DNA from: an uncultured Lachnospiraceae bacterium
Lineage (GTDB): Bacteria > Bacillota > Clostridia > Lachnospirales > Lachnospiraceae
Length of the DNA stretch: 64,000 nt
Direction: 5' to 3'
Assembly (NCBI GenBank): GCA_947632555.1
Contig: CANRPU010000002.1
Coordinates: 1 to 64,000 of the forward strand
Shown: piece after piece, positions 46,126 through 55,178 of the stretch
Layout of the letters: each line of letters begins with the position of its first letter
How positions within the stretch are numbered: position 1 is the stretch's first letter
Notes under the pieces: generated by a model
The model's database searches: none
What the model was told of the DNA's origin: nothing
What the model saw: the letters and a program-made list of their open reading frames with translations, nothing else
Position numbers and translations under genes: made by a program

Positions 46126-46213
46126 ATTCCTGTAGATCCGCGGCCGCGGGCGCTTTGCGGCGAAACGGAAGCGGACGGGGAAAATTTTGGCGAAAAAATC
46201 TTCCTGCTTCCTC

Positions 46214-46253
46214 TTGACGGGAGATGGGGGATAAGTTAAGATAACAAGTGTTA
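46214..46253 (+). promoter_or_regulatory. Promoter and candidate operator of the TetR gene
   Basis: TTGACG (46214-46219), 17 bases, TAAGAT (46237-46242). TAACA-AG-TGTTA (46242-46253) is a short palindrome over the start point and might be an autoregulatory site. The 242-base gap after the operon also has a CCGCGGCCGCGG palindrome (46138-46149) of unknown meaning. Confidence 0.6.
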
Positions 46254-46290
46254 CGATTACATAAGAGCCGGATAGTATGAGGAGGCGCGT

Positions 46291-46833
46291 ATGGCGAGAA
46301 AAGAGTCCATTACCGTGGGGGATATTTTAGATACCGCGTTTGCCATGGCAAGGGAAGAGGGCTTTGACAACGTGACAGCCAGAAAGGTGGCGGCGAAAGC
46401 CGGCTGTTCCACACAGCCGATCTTCAGGGTCTACAGAAATATGGACGAGCTGTGGAAAGCCGTTTATGAAAAGGCGGTACTGTTTTTTCAGGATTATTAC
46501 GATCTGTTTCCCAGAACGGGGAGCAAGCCTTTTTCCAATCTGGGTATGGCGTATATCGCTTTCGCCAGGGAAGAAAAGCATCTGTTCCGGCTGCTGTTTT
46601 TATCGGAACCCGCGGGGAAAAAGAGCCTGTATGAGGTTCTGAACGGCGAGAAGGGCAATGTGCTGGCGGAGATCAACCGGGCGGCCGCTATGGGCTGCGG
46701 GGATCCGCAGGGAATGTTTATGAGGATGTGGCTGTTTATCCACGGGGCGGCCTGCATGAGCCTGACCGGGGATTACGATCTGTCGGATGCGGAAACCAAA
46801 CAGCTGCTGGAGCAGGAGTATGTCAATGGATAA
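46291..46833 (+). CDS. TetR/AcrR family regulator
   Basis: 180 residues. N-terminal helix-turn-helix (ITVGDILDTAFAMAREEGFDNVTARKVAAKAGCSTQPIFRVYRNMDELW) and a C-terminal ligand domain of WHG type (MWLFIHGAACM). Ligand unknown. Overlaps the next regulator by 8 bases, so both are one transcript; the decarboxylase operon just upstream is a possible but unproven target. Confidence 0.92.
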   Translation: MARKESITVGDILDTAFAMAREEGFDNVTARKVAAKAGCSTQPIFRVYRNMDELWKAVYEKAVLFFQDYYDLFPRTGSKPFSNLGMAYIAFAREEKHLFRLLFLSEPAGKKSLYEVLNGEKGNVLAEINRAAAMGCGDPQGMFMRMWLFIHGAACMSLTGDYDLSDAETKQLLEQEYVNG

Positions 46834-47740
46834 GGCGCAGGATTTGATTACTAGGATCAACGAAAGATTCCGGACCATGAGCAAAAGCCATAAGGCGATC
46901 GCGAACTACATAAAAGAACACTATGAGCAGGCTGTTTTCATGACCGCGGCCAAAATGGGGGATACGCTGGGCATCAGCGAATCCACGGTGGTGCGGTTCG
47001 CTTCGGGTCTGGGATACGAGGGGTATCCGGAATTTCAGAAAGCGCTGGAAGAGTGGGTGAAGACCAAACTTTCCGACGTACAGCGGATCGGCGTAAAATA
47101 CGGGCACAGCAGCCAGTCGGAGATCCTCTCTTCCGTGCTGGGAGCCGATATTGAGAAAATCCAGGATACCATAGTAAACCTGGATCCCAACGCGTTTGAA
47201 ATGGCTGTCACGGCCATACTGGAGGCCAGGACGGTATATGTCATCGGACTGAGGAGCTGCGCGCCTCTGGCGGATTTCCTGCATTTTTATCTGAATATGA
47301 TACGACCGGGCGTGATCCTGTTAAATACCACCAGTGTCAGCGAAACCTTTGAGCAGATGATCCGGATTGACGAGAACGACGCGCTGATCGGGATCAGTTT
47401 CCCGCGTTATTCCATGCGTACGCTGAAAGCTATGGAATTTGCCAATGACAGAAACGCCAAGGTCATCAGCGTGACGGATTCCATCCATTCTCCCATGTGC
47501 CTGTATTCTTCCCTGAATCTGCTGGCGAGAAGCGATATGGTATCCATTGTGGATTCCCTGGTGGCACCGCTGAGCGTCATCAACGCGCTGGTAGTGGCCA
47601 TGTGCCTGAAACGGCCCCAGGAGGTAAAAAAGAACCTGGAAGCGCTGGAAGATGCCTGGACCAATTATCAGGTGTACTTAAACGACGAGATCAATTTTAT
47701 CGACGAAAAGCCCATTCTGGACAATCCGCTGTTTAAATAG
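46826..47740 (+). CDS. MurR/RpiR family regulator
   Basis: 304 residues: N-terminal HTH_6 domain (KAIANYIKEHYEQAVFMTAAKMGDTLGISESTVVRFASGLGYEGYPEFQ) and a C-terminal SIS sugar-phosphate binding domain (VYVIGLRSCAPLADFLHFYLNMIRPG). Controls sugar phosphate metabolism in relatives; no sugar genes adjoin. ATG at 46826, 7 bases after AGGAG, is chosen over ATG 46820, whose spacing is one base. Confidence 0.93.
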   Translation: MDKAQDLITRINERFRTMSKSHKAIANYIKEHYEQAVFMTAAKMGDTLGISESTVVRFASGLGYEGYPEFQKALEEWVKTKLSDVQRIGVKYGHSSQSEILSSVLGADIEKIQDTIVNLDPNAFEMAVTAILEARTVYVIGLRSCAPLADFLHFYLNMIRPGVILLNTTSVSETFEQMIRIDENDALIGISFPRYSMRTLKAMEFANDRNAKVISVTDSIHSPMCLYSSLNLLARSDMVSIVDSLVAPLSVINALVVAMCLKRPQEVKKNLEALEDAWTNYQVYLNDEINFIDEKPILDNPLFK

Positions 47741-47749
47741 AGGTGGCCC

Positions 47750-48991
47750 ATGAGCAGAGTGATAGTGGCCGGCGGCGGAGCGGCCGGTATGATGGCCGCC
47801 ATAGCCGCGGCGGAGAACGGACACAGGGTCCGGCTTTTTGAAAAGAACGAGAAATTGGGAAAGAAGCTTTTCATAACGGGAAAGGGACGCTGTAATGTGA
47901 CCAACGCCTGTGATACGGAGGCGCTTTTTCAGAATGTGGTGACCAATCCCAAATTTTTGTACAGCGCTTTTTATGACTTTGACAACCGCGGGATCATGGC
48001 GCTGCTGGAAGCGGAGGGCTGTCCCTTAAAAACGGAGCGGGGAAACAGGGTGTTTCCTGTTTCGGACCATTCTTCAGATGTGATAAAGGCGCTCAGGAAA
48101 CGGCTGGACGCGCTGGGAGTGGAGATCTTTCTGCGGACTCCCGTAAAAGGCCTCTGGCTGGAAGAAGAAAATGGGAGCGGAAAGCTTCTGGGCGTCCGGC
48201 TTTCCGGCGGCAGGAAGGAAAAAGCGGATGCGGTGGTGGTGGCAACGGGAGGCATGTCCTATCCATCCACCGGCTCCACCGGAGATGGGTATGGTTTCGC
48301 GGAAAGCTGTTCCCATACCCTGACGGAGAGAAGACCGGCGCTGGTGCCGTTTCAGGTGGAGGAGGATTTCTGCGCGGAGCTGGCGGGGCTGTCCCTGAAA
48401 AACGCGACGGTGTCCCTTTCATATCAGAACAGGGAGATATACAGGGGATTCGGTGAAATGCTTTTTACCCACAACGGTGTCAGCGGACCTTTGATCTTGA
48501 GCGCATCCAGCTATTACGCCGGACTGGCCCGGGGCGGGAAGGCTTCCCTCGTGATCGATCTGAAGCCGGCGCTGTCTTTAGAGCAGCTGGACAAGCGGCT
48601 TTTGCGGGATTTTGAGGAAAACCGGAACAAGGCGTTTAAAAATGCTTTGGGAGGTCTGTTTCCGGCGCGTATGATCCCGGTTATGGCGAAACTCTCCGGC
48701 ATAGAGGGAGAGAAAAAGGTAAACGAGATTACCAGAGAAGAAAGGAAGGCCTTCGCGGAACTGATAAAGGGACTGCCGCTGACCGTAAAGGGCACCGGCG
48801 GGTTTGAGGAAGCGGTGATTACCCGGGGAGGCGTTTCCGTTAAGGAGGTCAATCCTTCCACTATGGAGTCCAGACTGGTGAGGGGGCTGTACTTCGCGGG
48901 AGAGGTCCTGGATGTAGACGCGCTGACGGGCGGTTTTAATCTGCAGATCGCCTGGTCCACCGGACATCTGGCGGGAAGCAGTATCGGATAG
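47750..48991 (+). CDS. HI0933/BaiN-like FAD-dependent oxidoreductase
   Basis: Flavoprotein of 413 residues. Dinucleotide-binding VAGGGAAGMMAAIAAAENGH (residues 5-24), GKGRCNVTN, GGMSYPSTGSTGDGY and the C-terminal GEVLDVDALTGGFNLQIAWSTG are family marks. Some relatives (BaiN) reduce bile-acid intermediates, but most of the family has no proven substrate. ATG follows AGAGGTGGCC. Confidence 0.93.
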   Translation: MSRVIVAGGGAAGMMAAIAAAENGHRVRLFEKNEKLGKKLFITGKGRCNVTNACDTEALFQNVVTNPKFLYSAFYDFDNRGIMALLEAEGCPLKTERGNRVFPVSDHSSDVIKALRKRLDALGVEIFLRTPVKGLWLEEENGSGKLLGVRLSGGRKEKADAVVVATGGMSYPSTGSTGDGYGFAESCSHTLTERRPALVPFQVEEDFCAELAGLSLKNATVSLSYQNREIYRGFGEMLFTHNGVSGPLILSASSYYAGLARGGKASLVIDLKPALSLEQLDKRLLRDFEENRNKAFKNALGGLFPARMIPVMAKLSGIEGEKKVNEITREERKAFAELIKGLPLTVKGTGGFEEAVITRGGVSVKEVNPSTMESRLVRGLYFAGEVLDVDALTGGFNLQIAWSTGHLAGSSIG

Positions 48992-49030
48992 GAGCGTTAT
49001 ATCGAAATTTTTTAGCAGGAGGAAACTGAT

Positions 49031-49705
49031 ATGAGCTATGCGGTTGCCATAGACGGTCCCGCCGGGGCCGGAAAAAGTACGATTGCCAGACTGGCCGCGA
49101 AAAAAATGAATCTGGTGTATGTGGACACCGGAGCCATGTACAGGGCCATGGCTCTGTTTATGCTGAGGGAAGGCGTCGCGCCGGAGGATGCGGAAGGCAT
49201 ATGTAAAAAGTGTGAAGAAGCGGACATTACCATACGGTATGAGAACGGGGAACAGGCAGTATATTTAAACGGGGAGAATGTCAACGCGCTGCTGCGCACG
49301 GAAGAAGTGAGCCATATGGCGGCTGTGACCTCCGCCCGCAGGGAAGTGCGCGTCAAGCTGGTGGATCTCCAGAAACAGCTGGCGGCAACCACGGATGTCA
49401 TCATGGACGGCAGGGATATCGGAACCTGTGTACTGCCGGACGCGGACGTGAAGATCTACCTGACCGCGGACAGCAGGGTGCGGGCCGAGAGGCGCTGCGC
49501 GCAGCTGCGGGAAAAAGGCGAACCCTGCGATATCGAAGAAATAGAGCGGAAGATCATCGAAAGGGACTGGCAGGACACGCACAGGGAAGAATCGCCGCTC
49601 AGGAAAGCGGCGGATGCCGTACTGGTAGATACCTCGGATATGAGCATAGAGCAGGTAGTGGAAAAGATCCTGGAAATCTGCAGGGAAAAGAAAGGAAACC
49701 GCTGA
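49031..49705 (+). CDS. cmk: Cytidylate kinase
   Basis: Phosphorylates CMP and dCMP. 224 residues: P-loop DGPAGAGKST (about 8-17), VDTGAMYRAM, MDGRDIGTCVLPDADVKIYLTA. ATG follows AGGAGG. cmk-ispH-rpsA is a conserved clostridial order. Confidence 0.97.
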   Translation: MSYAVAIDGPAGAGKSTIARLAAKKMNLVYVDTGAMYRAMALFMLREGVAPEDAEGICKKCEEADITIRYENGEQAVYLNGENVNALLRTEEVSHMAAVTSARREVRVKLVDLQKQLAATTDVIMDGRDIGTCVLPDADVKIYLTADSRVRAERRCAQLREKGEPCDIEEIERKIIERDWQDTHREESPLRKAADAVLVDTSDMSIEQVVEKILEICREKKGNR

Positions 49706-49707
49706 TC

Positions 49708-50556
49708 TTGAAAGTAATACTGGCAAAGAACATGGGCTTCTGCTTTGGCGTAAAGCGGGCGGTGGAAACCGTTTACGAGCAGGCAGGAAAAGCGGAAGAC
49801 ATCTATACATATGGAGCGATCGTAAATAACGAGGAAGTGGTGGAGGATCTGCGCCGGAAAGGCGTGGGCGTCATTGAGGGACGCAAGGAGCTGGAAAGCA
49901 TCCGGAAGGGCACCGTTATTATCCGGGCTCACGGAGTGGCAAAGGACGTGTATGAGCAGATTGCCGCGCAGGGACTGCAGCTGATCGATGCCACCTGCCC
50001 TTTTGTGAAGCGCATTCACCGTATTGTGGAGGAGGAGAGCAGGGCGGGCCGTCAGATCATCGTAGTGGGCAGTCCGCTGCATCCGGAGGTACAGGGGATC
50101 ATAGGATGGTGCAGGACCCCCGCGGTCACCGTGGAAACGCCGGAAGAGGCCGAGCGCGTTTCCCTTCCGAAGGACGGGGCTTTCTGCATGGTGTCCCAAA
50201 CGACATTTAACTACAAGAAATTTGAAGATATAGTTGAAATTTTTCAAAAAAACGGCTATAATGTTAATATTGCTAGGACTATCTGCAACGCTACGGAGGA
50301 AAGACAGAAGGAAGCCAGGGAAATAGCAGCCTGTGTGGACGCCATGATAGTCATAGGGGGCAGAAACAGCTCCAATACCGGAAAACTTTACGAGATCTGC
50401 AGAAAAGAATGTACGCGTACTTATTTTATACAGACACTGGACGACCTGCATTTGGAACTGCCTGAATCTGTCCGGGTGGTGGGGATTACAGCGGGAGCGT
50501 CAACCCCAAATAATATCATTGAGGAGGTTCAAAATTATGTCAGAATTAACTTTTGA
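49708..50556 (+). CDS. ispH: 4-hydroxy-3-methylbut-2-enyl diphosphate reductase
   Basis: Last step of the methylerythritol isoprenoid pathway. The three cluster cysteines are in MGFCFGVKRA, DATCPFVK and TICNATEERQ. 282 residues with a TTG start at 49708, two bases after cmk. In several Clostridia this is fused to rpsA; here it overlaps rpsA by 20 bases in a different frame, so it is a separate protein. Confidence 0.95.
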   Translation: MKVILAKNMGFCFGVKRAVETVYEQAGKAEDIYTYGAIVNNEEVVEDLRRKGVGVIEGRKELESIRKGTVIIRAHGVAKDVYEQIAAQGLQLIDATCPFVKRIHRIVEEESRAGRQIIVVGSPLHPEVQGIIGWCRTPAVTVETPEEAERVSLPKDGAFCMVSQTTFNYKKFEDIVEIFQKNGYNVNIARTICNATEERQKEAREIAACVDAMIVIGGRNSSNTGKLYEICRKECTRTYFIQTLDDLHLELPESVRVVGITAGASTPNNIIEEVQNYVRINF

Positions 50557-51700
50557 ACAATTATTGAATGAAGAATCGTTAAAGACTATACATACGGGAG
50601 AGATAGTAGACGGTACTGTAATAGATGTAAAGCCGGATCAGATCGTATTGAACATCAATTATAAATCGGACGGCGTACTGAGCAAAAACGAATACACCAA
50701 CGATGCTTCCCTGGATCTGACCACCGTAGTAAAACCCGGCGATCCCATGACGGTGAAAGTTATCAAGGTCAACGACGGAGAGGGACAGGTACTCTTAAGC
50801 TATAAGAGGCTTGCCGCCGAGAGAGGAAACAAGCGGATTGAGGAGGCTTACAACAGCAAGGAAGTGCTGAAAGCCGTGGTAACGCAGGTAATGGAAGGCG
50901 GCCTGAGCGTCATGGTGGATGAGGTGAGTATTTTTATCCCCGCCAGTCTGGTTTCCGATACTTACGAAAAAGATCTCAGCAAATACGCCGGACAGGAAAT
51001 AGAATTTGTGATCAGTGAATATAATCCTAAGAGGAGAAGATATATCGGGGACAGAAGGCAGTTGGTAGCGGCCAGAAAAGCCGAAATGCAGAAGGAGCTC
51101 TTCGCGCGTATCAAAGAGGGTGACGTGGTGGAAGGCACCGTAAAGAACGTGACCGATTTTGGCGCGTTCATCGACCTGGGAGGCGCGGACGGCCTGCTGC
51201 ATATTTCCGAGATGTCCTGGGGCCGTATCGAGCATCCCAAGAAAATGTTTAAAGTGGGCGATACCCTGAAAGTGCTGATCAAAGAGATCAACGGCAGCAA
51301 GATCGCCCTGAGTTTAAAATTTGATGAGCTGAATCCTTGGCGCGACGCCGCTTCCAAGTACGCCGTAGGCACGGAAGTGACCGGTACAGTGGCCAGAATG
51401 ACTGACTTTGGGGCGTTTATAGAGCTGGAGCCCGGCGTGGACGCGCTGCTCCATGTTTCCCAGATCTCCAAAGAGCATGTAGAGAAGCCTTCCGATGTGT
51501 TAAAGGTGGGGGACAGCGTGACCGCGAAGGTGGTTGATTTCAACGAAGCGGACAGGAAGATCAGCCTGAGCGTCAAGGCGCTTCTGATGCCGGAAGCGGC
51601 TGAGCAGGCGGCCAAAGACGAGGATGAGGATGCGGAAGCGGTATCCGTGGATATTGACGCGGTCATTGCCGCTGAAAAAGACGGCGGCGAAACAGAATAA
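50537..51700 (+). CDS. rpsA: Ribosomal protein bS1-like protein (four S1 domains)
   Basis: RNA-binding protein of 387 residues, four S1 motifs at about 15-85, 100-165, 185-255 and 270-345, each with the FIP/AFIDLGG pattern (VTDFGAFIDLGGADGLLHISEMS; MTDFGAFIELEPGVDALLHVSQIS), then an acidic tail. Bacillus-type S1 homologues are shorter than the Escherichia coli protein. ATG at 50537 follows GAGGAGG; the frame is open from 50519. Confidence 0.94.
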   Translation: MSELTFEQLLNEESLKTIHTGEIVDGTVIDVKPDQIVLNINYKSDGVLSKNEYTNDASLDLTTVVKPGDPMTVKVIKVNDGEGQVLLSYKRLAAERGNKRIEEAYNSKEVLKAVVTQVMEGGLSVMVDEVSIFIPASLVSDTYEKDLSKYAGQEIEFVISEYNPKRRRYIGDRRQLVAARKAEMQKELFARIKEGDVVEGTVKNVTDFGAFIDLGGADGLLHISEMSWGRIEHPKKMFKVGDTLKVLIKEINGSKIALSLKFDELNPWRDAASKYAVGTEVTGTVARMTDFGAFIELEPGVDALLHVSQISKEHVEKPSDVLKVGDSVTAKVVDFNEADRKISLSVKALLMPEAAEQAAKDEDEDAEAVSVDIDAVIAAEKDGGETE

Positions 51701-51727
51701 AGACCATACCTGATATGAGGGATCTGT

Positions 51728-52504
51728 ATGCAGTATGATTATGAGTATTTTAAAAAAGCCGTCTACGATCTGACGTCGATCGACCTGAACGCTTATAAAG
51801 AGCAGCAGATGAAGCGGCGGATCGATACCCTGATCCATAAGAACGGCATCGGGGAATATGATAAATACGTACAGCTGCTGAAGACGGATCAGAGCCGCTT
51901 TGAAGAGTTTGTCAATTATCTTACCATCAATGTGTCGGAATTTTACCGCAATCCGGATCAGTGGCAGCTTTTGGACAAAGAAGTGATCCCGGAGCTCATC
52001 GGCAGATTTGGCAGGAATTTGAAGATCTGGAGCGCGGCCTGCTCTACGGGCGATGAGCCCTATTCGCTGGTCATGGCGTTGTCCAGGCATCTGCCTTTAA
52101 ACCAGATCAGGATTTTGGCTACGGACATTGATAAGCAGGTGATCGCCAAAGCCAAGGTCGGACTTTACGCGGAAAAGAGCCTGGCCGGAGTGCCGGACGA
52201 TCTGAAGCAGAAGTACTTTACTAAGATCGGACAGTCATATCAGATATCCCAGGAAATTAAAGACAGAGTGGAGTTTAAGGAGCATAATCTGTTAAAGGAC
52301 GCATATCCCGGGGACTGCCATCTGATCGTATGCAGAAACGTGCTGATTTATTTTACCGAGGAAGCCAAAGAGGAGATCTATAAAAAGTTCGCGCGATCTC
52401 TGAAAAACGGAGGTATCCTTTTTATCGGCAGCACGGAGCAGATCATTACTTACCGGGAGATCGGTTATGAGCGGAAAAATTCTTTCTTTTACCTCAAACC
52501 GTAG
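51728..52504 (+). CDS. cheR: CheR chemotaxis protein methyltransferase
   Basis: Methylates glutamates of chemoreceptors with SAM. 258 residues: N-terminal CheR domain (RRIDTLIHKNGIGEYDKY) and methyltransferase core LKIWSAACSTGDEPYSLVM with VCRNVLIYFTEEAKEEIY. It lies alone, next to rpsA, with no other chemotaxis gene in the window. ATG follows GAGGGATCT. Confidence 0.95.
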   Translation: MQYDYEYFKKAVYDLTSIDLNAYKEQQMKRRIDTLIHKNGIGEYDKYVQLLKTDQSRFEEFVNYLTINVSEFYRNPDQWQLLDKEVIPELIGRFGRNLKIWSAACSTGDEPYSLVMALSRHLPLNQIRILATDIDKQVIAKAKVGLYAEKSLAGVPDDLKQKYFTKIGQSYQISQEIKDRVEFKEHNLLKDAYPGDCHLIVCRNVLIYFTEEAKEEIYKKFARSLKNGGILFIGSTEQIITYREIGYERKNSFFYLKP

Positions 52505-52537
52505 CGGGAACGATAAAATATCAGGCAGACACCTGAA

Positions 52538-52572
52538 AAAGAGTATGGATTTTGAAAATCCATACTCTTTTG
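52538..52572. terminator. Bidirectional terminator between cheR and the RNase H-like gene
   Basis: AAAGAGTATGGATT...AATCCATACTCTTT forms a long near-perfect hairpin with T or A runs on both sides, serving converging genes. Confidence 0.9.
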
Positions 52573-52602
52573 GCGTTTTACGGTTAAAAACACAGTTTAA
52601 GG

Positions 52603-53700
52603 TTATGAACACATCATGTCCAGGATATGGGCGGCATAGGCGGAAAAAACGTTCCTGTCCCGTTTGATATCGTCGGTAAGCTCAAAGAAAAGCTCTCTGC
52701 TCTTGTAATCCCGTTTAAAGAACGGCGTGATCAAAGGCTCCCATTCCGGCAGATAGAGGGAATATTTTCTGGTATAGCAGGTGGCGGCGGTTGCCTGTAC
52801 ACGGTGCTCCCTGTCCACGAAGGAAGCTACGGATTTATGCAATGCCACATCCTCCAGCGGAAGGTAGTAGTAATCTTTGTAATTGCCGTAAAAGTATTTC
52901 ATTTCCTCTTCATAGATGGGGACTTTGATAAAAGCTTCCGCTCCTTCGCCCTTAAAATAGCAGCCTTCCGAAGCGGCCGAAAGAGGAACGGGCAGGGGCG
53001 TGGGCAGGGCCAGTGTCATGATCAGTTCCTGGCGGCGGTTCCCCGCGTGGTCTGTATAGTAGTTGGCCTGTACTTTGCGGGCTTTTACATTCCCGTTAAA
53101 GAGGTCATAGTAGGCAAGGATGGGCAGGATGTTCAGCATACCCAGTATATCCTCATAATTGTGGAGCAGCAGCGCGGCGCGGGAGAGCTTGTCCGGCTGC
53201 TGCGCGTAATCCTGGTATATGCCGATCAGTTCGCCGCCGGAAAAAATATCTTCCCGGTTGATGCCCAGATACTGTTCAATGGTCTTTTGCTTGCAGTTGG
53301 GCAGTTTTAAAAAGAATTTGTACGGTGAAATGCGGCGGTAGATATCCAGCCCCGTAAAATCGTTAAAATGGAAAGGCAGGCCGTACTGCTCGCATTTTTG
53401 CAGCAGGTAAGGCAGGTCAAAATTATTGCCGTTAAAATGGATCAGATAGTGAAAACGGGAAGCGAAGGTAAAGAAGGCGCGGAGGACTTCCTGTTCCTGC
53501 CCGCCGTTTTCCGCCATCCACTGGCGGATGCAGATGCCGCCTTCTTCGTAGTAAGCGCAGCCTATCATATAGAGCACGGAGCTTTTCGCGGTAAAACCGG
53601 TGGTTTCGATATCCAGAAAAAGTATCTCCGTAAGGGGAGCCAGCCGTTCCAGGGGATACGGCGGTATGTAATTTTCCACTTTGGTAACTTCCGTAATCAT
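52603..53700 (-). CDS. YprB-like RNase H-fold exonuclease domain protein
   Basis: 365 residues with a DnaQ/RNase H-like fold: LFLDIETTGFTAKSSVLYMIGCAYY (DxE motif, about 25-49), HFNGNNFDLPYLLQKCE and HNYEDILGMLNILPIL, together a 3'-5' exonuclease-like site. Members are predicted nucleases (YprB). ATG at 53700 after AAAGGAG is chosen; the open frame runs upstream to 53919 without support. Converges with cheR. Confidence 0.88.
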   Translation of the reverse strand: MITEVTKVENYIPPYPLERLAPLTEILFLDIETTGFTAKSSVLYMIGCAYYEEGGICIRQWMAENGGQEQEVLRAFFTFASRFHYLIHFNGNNFDLPYLLQKCEQYGLPFHFNDFTGLDIYRRISPYKFFLKLPNCKQKTIEQYLGINREDIFSGGELIGIYQDYAQQPDKLSRAALLLHNYEDILGMLNILPILAYYDLFNGNVKARKVQANYYTDHAGNRRQELIMTLALPTPLPVPLSAASEGCYFKGEGAEAFIKVPIYEEEMKYFYGNYKDYYYLPLEDVALHKSVASFVDREHRVQATAATCYTRKYSLYLPEWEPLITPFFKRDYKSRELFFELTDDIKRDRNVFSAYAAHILDMMCS

Positions 53701-53844
53701 GGGAACTCCTTTATACAGTCTTCTATGGCGTAGGGCCGTTACCATATTATAATAGCATAATTTTGAATATTTCAGTAGTATTTTGTTGAAAAAAATAGTA
53801 TATTTATGATAGAGCGCTGATGTCGGAAGAAACAGGAGGTTTTT

Positions 53845-55164
53845 ATGGCCACGTTTACATTTACGGGCGGTGTCCATCCTTATGACGGCAAGGAACTGAC
53901 CAAGGATAAACCCATTCAAGTCATACTGCCCCAGGGAGAACTGGTATATCCCTTATCCCAGCATATCGGGGCGCCGGCCGTCCCGATAGTCAAAAAGGGG
54001 GACAGGGTGCTCGCGGGACAGAAGATCGCGGAAGCCTCCGCTTTTGTCAGCGTGCCTGTACATGCGTCCGTTTCCGGCGTGGTAAAGGCCATAGAATCCC
54101 GCAGAGTGGCAGCGGGAGAGATGGTGCAGAGTATCGTGGTGGAAAACGACGGGCGCTACGAAGAGGCTCCGCCTATGGCGCCTCTGGTACCGGAGAAAAG
54201 TACGCGGGAAGAACTGATCGAGAGGATCAAGGAAGCGGGTATCGTGGGAATGGGAGGAGCCGGGTTCCCGACCTTTATCAAACTTTCTCCCCCGAAACCT
54301 GACAAGATAGAATACGTGATAGCCAACTGCTCGGAATGCGAGCCCTATCTGACTTCTGATTACCGCAGGATGAAAGAGGAGCCGGAGAAGCTGGTGGGCG
54401 GATTAAAGACCGTACTGTGCCTCTTCCCAAAGGCCCATGGCATCCTGGCGGTGGAAGACAACAAAAAGGACTGCGTGGAGCTGCTAAAGGAACTGGTAAA
54501 AGACGAAAAACGCATCAGCGTCAGGGCGCTGAAGACCAAATATCCCCAGGGAGCGGAACGCCAGCTGATTTACGCCGTTACAGGACGCAGGATCAACTCC
54601 TCCATGCTGCCGGCGGATGCGGGCTGCGTGGTGAACAACGTGGATACGCTGGCGGCTGTTTATGCCGCGGTGGCAGAGGGAAAGCCTCTGACCGGGCGTA
54701 TCATAACCGTGACCGGAGATGCCATAAGAAGGCCCTGCAATTTTAACGTGCGGACAGGTACCTCTTTTCGGGAACTGATCGAAGGAGCCGGCGGCTTCAG
54801 GGTGACCCCCGCGAAACTGATAGCGGGAGGCCCGATGATGGGGATTTCGCTCTTTGATCTGGACGTGCCGGCAACAAAGACCACTTCGGCGATCCTGGCG
54901 CTTTCCAGGGATGATGTGTCCGATATGCCGTCCACCGCCTGTATCCGCTGCGGCAGATGTGTGGAAGTCTGTCCGGGCAGGGTACTGCCTGTCAAACTGA
55001 TGGAGGCGGCGCTGCACGGGGACGAGGAAACTTTTTTAAAGCTGAACGGGATGGAGTGCTGTGAATGCGGATGCTGCAGCTATATCTGTCCGGCCAGAAG
55101 ACCGCTGACGCAGACCATCAAATCCATGCGGAAGCAGCAGCTTGCCAAAAGGAAAAACCGGTAG
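53845..55164 (+). CDS. rnfC: Rnf complex subunit RnfC
   Basis: NADH/FMN-binding peripheral subunit of the ferredoxin:NAD oxidoreductase. 439 residues: GIVGMGGAGFPTFIKLSP (FMN/NAD site), then two [4Fe-4S] motifs CIRCGRCVEVCP and CCECGCCSYICP near the C-terminus. ATG follows AGGAGG. First gene of rnfCDGEAB; TTGTTG-N16-TATGAT (53783-53810) is a possible promoter. Confidence 0.96.
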   Translation: MATFTFTGGVHPYDGKELTKDKPIQVILPQGELVYPLSQHIGAPAVPIVKKGDRVLAGQKIAEASAFVSVPVHASVSGVVKAIESRRVAAGEMVQSIVVENDGRYEEAPPMAPLVPEKSTREELIERIKEAGIVGMGGAGFPTFIKLSPPKPDKIEYVIANCSECEPYLTSDYRRMKEEPEKLVGGLKTVLCLFPKAHGILAVEDNKKDCVELLKELVKDEKRISVRALKTKYPQGAERQLIYAVTGRRINSSMLPADAGCVVNNVDTLAAVYAAVAEGKPLTGRIITVTGDAIRRPCNFNVRTGTSFRELIEGAGGFRVTPAKLIAGGPMMGISLFDLDVPATKTTSAILALSRDDVSDMPSTACIRCGRCVEVCPGRVLPVKLMEAALHGDEETFLKLNGMECCECGCCSYICPARRPLTQTIKSMRKQQLAKRKNR

Positions 55165-55178
55165 GAGGAAGTAGTGTA

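Noticed and set aside
46138-46149. CCGCGGCCGCGG palindrome as an operator
   Set aside because: Likely to occur by chance in GC-rich spacer and far from the -10; no second copy seen.
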